A stretch of 9,334 nt of DNA from Campylobacteraceae bacterium. Its GTDB lineage: Bacteria > Campylobacterota > Campylobacteria > Campylobacterales > Sulfurovaceae. The notes below the pieces were generated by a model that saw nothing but the letters and a program-made list of their open reading frames with translations, was not told the DNA's origin and did not search any database. The stretch is from the NCBI GenBank assembly GCA_026982175.1, contig JALSHP010000359.1, positions 1 through 9,334 of the forward strand, written 5' to 3'. Positions within the stretch are counted from its first letter, which is position 1. Each line of letters opens with the position of its first letter. Positions 6,652-9,334 of the stretch are shown one piece after another. Made by a program: the position numbers and the translations under genes.

Positions 6652-7895
6652 TGAAAAATTTTAAAGTAACCATTCTATCAAAGGGTAAAAAGAGTACCCA
6701 AATTGTTCAAGCAGTTAATAAAATGTCTGCCATGAAATTAGCAAAAAAAAACAACCCTGGTAAAATTGTTCAAAAAGCTGTTGAGACAAAAGAAAGTGTA
6801 AACTCTGGTTTAGATGGCATCATTGCTGGAATGAAAAAATCATTTGAGCCTAAAATAGATATTAACAATAAAATTTCTGCCATAAGGCAACTTGCTGTCA
6901 TGACCGATGCGGGAATTTCTATTCATGATGCCATTACAGAGGTAGCCGAGAATGTTGAAAACCCAAAGTTAAAAAAAATCTATGAAAATATAGGTTCAGA
7001 TATTAATGCTGGAAAAAGTATTGCTGACTCTATTGCTCCTTATAGTGAGGAGTTTGGGCATGTTACGATTGCCATGACAAACCTTGGAGAGAAGACAGGA
7101 AATATCTCTGGCGCGTATGCTAAGCTCTCTACTATTTTAGAAGATATTCGAGACAATGTTAAAAAATTTAAAAAAGCGATTAAAGGGCCAATTATTACCC
7201 TTATTGCGATGGCAATTGCTTTTACCATTTTGATTATGGTCGTTGTGCCTAAGTTTAAAGCGATGTTTGAGAAGTTTGATTCAGCTCTGCCAATACCAAC
7301 ACAAATTTTGCTTTTTTTAGAAAATATATTAACCAATTATGGGGTTTATGTTTTAGGAGGACTTTTCTTAATTATTTTTATGACACTACGTCAATATAAA
7401 AATGATAAGAAGTTTAAATATAAACTTGACAAAATTTTAGTACACCCAAAATTTTATTTAATTCATAAGATTATCTTCTTCTCTACAATGCATAAATATA
7501 CCTTGGTATTTGGAGAGCTTGTTAAGTCAGGTATTCCTGTTTCAGAAGCCTTAGATACAGCCGTTGATATGGTAGATAACTCCTATATTAAGGAGAAACT
7601 TTTAAGTGTTAATGCCAACATCGCTAGAGGTATTTCTCTTTCTGATGCCTTTGAACAGACAGGGCTTTTTGAAAATATGTTATTGCAAATGATAAGAGCA
7701 GGGGAGACAGGTGGACAACTTGATGCCATGCTTGGAAAAGTAACAGAGTATTATGATTCACGTTTTCAAGACCTTATTGATAACTTGGCATCTTATATTG
7801 AACCAATTATGCTCTTCTTTATTGCAGGACTTGTATTGCTTATGGCACTGGGAATCTTTATGCCTATGTGGGACTTAGGAAAGGCCGTTAAGTAA
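6651..7895 (+). CDS. mshG: GspF/MshG/CtsF inner-membrane platform protein
   Basis: This 414-residue polytopic membrane protein is the platform on which the MshE-type ATPase acts during pilin or pseudopilin assembly. A small N-terminal cytoplasmic beta domain (about 1-45) is followed by two T2SSF repeats. The first, near 74-200, includes ISAIRQLAVMTDAGISIHDAI and GEKTGN (146-151). The second, near 278-405, includes LVKSGIPVSEALD and GETGGQLDAML (351-361). Membrane segments lie at about 180-200, 231-247 and 384-406. The motif after the first helix, VVPKFKAMFEKF...LPIPTQILL, is characteristic of the family. Size and domain order are ordinary, with no truncation. It ends in a tandem stop (TAA TAG, 7893-7898), in keeping with the end of the operon's tightly overlapped section; whether pilin genes lie elsewhere in the genome cannot be seen. 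Confidence 0.95.
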   Translation: MKNFKVTILSKGKKSTQIVQAVNKMSAMKLAKKNNPGKIVQKAVETKESVNSGLDGIIAGMKKSFEPKIDINNKISAIRQLAVMTDAGISIHDAITEVAENVENPKLKKIYENIGSDINAGKSIADSIAPYSEEFGHVTIAMTNLGEKTGNISGAYAKLSTILEDIRDNVKKFKKAIKGPIITLIAMAIAFTILIMVVVPKFKAMFEKFDSALPIPTQILLFLENILTNYGVYVLGGLFLIIFMTLRQYKNDKKFKYKLDKILVHPKFYLIHKIIFFSTMHKYTLVFGELVKSGIPVSEALDTAVDMVDNSYIKEKLLSVNANIARGISLSDAFEQTGLFENMLLQMIRAGETGGQLDAMLGKVTEYYDSRFQDLIDNLASYIEPIMLFFIAGLVLLMALGIFMPMWDLGKAVK

Positions 7896-7899
7896 TAGT

Positions 7900-7908
7900 T
7901 GTTATAAT
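7900..7908 (+). promoter_or_regulatory. Extended -10 promoter for rluD
   Basis: TGTTATAAT is a perfect TGn-TATAAT extended -10 in the only intergenic gap of the window. No good -35 hexamer sits 16-18 bases upstream, which is usual for housekeeping promoters in Campylobacterota. The start of transcription is predicted near 7914-7916, giving a leader of about a dozen bases with a weak AAAAAGAG ribosome site before the ATG at 7927. There is no terminator hairpin upstream, so read-through from the operon is also possible. Confidence 0.7.
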
Positions 7909-7926
7909 GCCATTAAAAAGAGCAAA

Positions 7927-8898
7927 ATGGAATTACAATCATTTGAAGTTCAGTCAGTAGGTAGACTGGACAAGGTATTGACTGATGTATTGGGCGAGAG
8001 TCGTAATCAAGTAGAACAACTCATTAAAGAGGGCTTGGTGCAACTTAATGGAAAAACTGTTTTAAAAACAGGGAAAAAGCTCAATGTTGGGGATATGGTA
8101 GCCTATAAATTTAAAGAGCTTACTCCTAAAGAAGCTCCCATTGTAGACTTTGATGTTGAGATTATTTATGAAGATGAGGTGATGATGGTGGTGAATAAGC
8201 CCTCAGGCTTAGTTGTGCATCCTGCCCCTTCAGTTAAAGAAGCAACCTTAGTTGATTGGTTAATTAACAAAGGTGTTTCGCTTTCCACCATTTCAGGAGA
8301 AGAGCGACATGGAATTGTCCATCGAATTGACAAAGATACCACAGGAGCATTGGTTATTGCTAAAACCAATGAAGCCCATCAAAAGCTTAGTGAGCAACTG
8401 CAAGACAAAAGCATGGGACGCTACTATCTAGCACTCATTGACTATCCTTTAAAGTCCTCTGGCATTGTAGAAAAGCCCATTGGACGTAACCCTAATAATC
8501 GTTTAAAGATGGATGTTGTCTCTCATGGGAAAGAAGCAAAATCAGCTTTTTATAAACTTTTGGAGACAAGCAGACAGGTAGAACTTATTGCCGTAAAGCT
8601 TTTTACAGGGCGAACCCATCAAATTAGAGTTCACTTGGAGAGCTTAGGACGACACATCTTGGGAGACACCTTATATGGTTTTAAGAGCAAACAAGATACA
8701 ATAAAACGTGTATATTTACATGCTTATAAGTTATATATGGTGCATCCTACTACAGGTGAGCAGATGGAGTTTGTTGCTCCCCTATTTACCGATATGCAAA
8801 GCTATATTGACAAAGCATTTAATAAAGGAGAGGTTCATGAAAAAATTAACCCCGATATTCTCAATAGCTATTTTACTACTGTTACTGACAGCTTGTAG
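7927..8898 (+). CDS. rluD: RluD-like 23S rRNA pseudouridine synthase
   Basis: This 323-residue enzyme belongs to the RluA family, which converts uridine to pseudouridine in RNA. An N-terminal S4 RNA-binding domain (about 12-65, GRLDKVL...RNQVEQLIKEGLVQLNGKTV) precedes the catalytic domain. Motifs seen are NKPSGLVVHPAP (90-101), the catalytic HRIDKDTTG with Asp135, and FTGRTHQIRVHL (226-237), followed by HILGDTLYG and YLHAYKL. The S4 domain, the length and the KDTTG form of the motif favour RluD (helix 69 of 23S rRNA in E. coli) over RluA or RluC, but the target site is inferred. It starts a new transcription unit with its own extended -10. Its last 20 codons run in another frame through the signal peptide region of the next gene. 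In Campylobacter jejuni the same kind of gene precedes flpA, so the pairing is an old one. Confidence 0.9.
   Translation: MELQSFEVQSVGRLDKVLTDVLGESRNQVEQLIKEGLVQLNGKTVLKTGKKLNVGDMVAYKFKELTPKEAPIVDFDVEIIYEDEVMMVVNKPSGLVVHPAPSVKEATLVDWLINKGVSLSTISGEERHGIVHRIDKDTTGALVIAKTNEAHQKLSEQLQDKSMGRYYLALIDYPLKSSGIVEKPIGRNPNNRLKMDVVSHGKEAKSAFYKLLETSRQVELIAVKLFTGRTHQIRVHLESLGRHILGDTLYGFKSKQDTIKRVYLHAYKLYMVHPTTGEQMEFVAPLFTDMQSYIDKAFNKGEVHEKINPDILNSYFTTVTDSL
8825..8830 (+). promoter_or_regulatory. Ribosome binding site for the FlpA-like lipoprotein, inside rluD
   Basis: AAGGAG lies six bases before the ATG at 8837 and is the best-matched ribosome site in the window. It establishes that the lipoprotein starts 62 bases before the rluD stop. 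Confidence 0.8.
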
Positions 8899-9334
8899 CT
8901 CAAACGCACTGCTAAGCAATGAGCAGTTAGACACTTCTTTACCAAAGGTTAATGATGTCAAAGCTGTTGCCGATCATACTTCCGTGGCTTTTGAATGGCA
9001 ATCATTGGCAAAACAAGGCATAATGGGTTTAAATATCTATCGAACAGATAGTAATGCGTATCAAAATAGTCCAACCAAACAATTAATTAAAATTGGAACG
9101 GTACGTGACCGTTTTGCAACGCATTATATTGATAAAGGACTTAAGCAAGGTAGTAGTTATACTTACACTTTTACATCAGTTAAAAGTGGATTTGAATCGC
9201 CTCATGGAAAAGTGATGAATATTAAAACACTCCCCGCTTTTGAGGCAGTAACCTTTTTTCAAGGTTTCCAAAAAACAGCAAGAACCATTAAGCTTATTTG
9301 GCGACCTCACTCCAATGTTAAAGTGAGTTGGTAT
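8837..9334 (+). CDS. FlpA-like fibronectin type III lipoprotein (C-terminus beyond window)
   Basis: The first 166 residues are visible; the gene runs off the right edge. The N-terminus is a lipoprotein signal: basic MKK, a Leu-rich stretch, and the lipobox LTAC with Cys20 as the lipidated residue. The following Ser-Ser favours outer-membrane sorting if Lol rules apply. A first fibronectin type III domain covers about 36-132 (ending ATHYIDKGLKQGSSYTYTFTSVKSG...), and a second begins near 133 and is cut at the edge. The second carries WRPHSNVKV at 155-163, which resembles the WRPHPDFRV segment reported, as I recall, as the fibronectin-binding part of Campylobacter jejuni FlpA. The rluD neighbour matches the flpA locus, where trmB, ftsE and ftsX follow. 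Role as an adhesin is not shown here; a general cell-surface role is equally likely. It starts 62 bases inside rluD. Confidence 0.88.
   Translation, partial: MKKLTPIFSIAILLLLLTACSSNALLSNEQLDTSLPKVNDVKAVADHTSVAFEWQSLAKQGIMGLNIYRTDSNAYQNSPTKQLIKIGTVRDRFATHYIDKGLKQGSSYTYTFTSVKSGFESPHGKVMNIKTLPAFEAVTFFQGFQKTARTIKLIWRPHSNVKVSWY

Noticed and set aside
6743..6751. A9 tract early in mshG as a possible phase-variation switch
   Set aside because: Runs of eight A occur at several other places in this AT-rich window (for example near 1147, 4578 and 6971), and the reading frame is intact. Switches in this phylum are usually longer G/C tracts.
4912..7895. Retraction ATPase (PilT) or true type II secretion genes
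   Set aside because: The ATPase has a tetracysteine zinc site and a full N-domain, which PilT lacks. The surrounding J-K-L-M-N order fits MSHA/Cts rather than the classical gsp C-to-M order.
7880..7926. Transcription terminator after mshG
   Set aside because: No inverted repeat followed by a T run is present; the gap holds a -10 element instead.
1..9334. CRISPR array, tRNA/rRNA gene, insertion sequence or prophage element
   Set aside because: No spaced direct repeats, RNA gene signatures, terminal inverted repeats or transposase/integrase motifs were seen; coding sequence fills nearly the whole window.

Overview
The window is AT-rich, compact and coded entirely on the + strand. Protein style and gene order point to a member of the Campylobacterota (Epsilonproteobacteria), probably a free-living relative such as Sulfurimonas, Sulfurovum or Arcobacter; the genus cannot be fixed by reading alone. 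The strongest clues are an RluD-like pseudouridine synthase followed directly by a fibronectin type III lipoprotein resembling Campylobacter FlpA, and an upstream operon with the order of both Vibrio MSHA biogenesis genes and the Campylobacter cts transformation genes.

Bases 1-7895 form one tightly packed operon for a type IV pilus / type II secretion-like machine. In order it holds the last codons of an upstream gene (position of mshI), a PilO/MshJ-like inner-membrane protein, a MshK/PilP/GspC-like periplasmic protein, an MshL-type secretin, an ExeA/MshM-type AAA ATPase, a single-pass membrane protein with a very basic periplasmic linker and C-terminal TPRs (MshN position), an unrecognised secreted TPR-like protein, the GspE/MshE assembly ATPase and the GspF/MshG platform protein. 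Seven consecutive junctions are TAATG or 8-base overlaps or a 9-base gap, so translation is probably coupled. The parts would span the envelope: ATPase and platform protein in and under the inner membrane, PilO- and PilP-like connectors in the periplasm, secretin in the outer membrane, and the MshM/MshN pair possibly helping secretin assembly or DNA handling. No pilin, prepilin peptidase or retraction ATPase lies in the window, so pilus, secretion and DNA uptake remain possible roles; the cts-like order favours DNA uptake or a pilus used for it.

Bases 7896-7926 are the only real intergenic gap. It has a perfect extended -10 promoter (TGTTATAAT) and starts a second transcription unit: the RluD-like enzyme (7927-8898) and the FlpA-like lipoprotein (8837 to the window end, truncated), which overlap by 62 bases in different frames. 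No tRNA, rRNA, CRISPR array, insertion sequence or convincing terminator was seen. The points most worth a second look are the extra TPR-like gene between mshN and mshE, the strongly basic periplasmic linker, the missing c-di-GMP motif in the MshE-like ATPase, and a WRPH-type motif in the FlpA-like protein.
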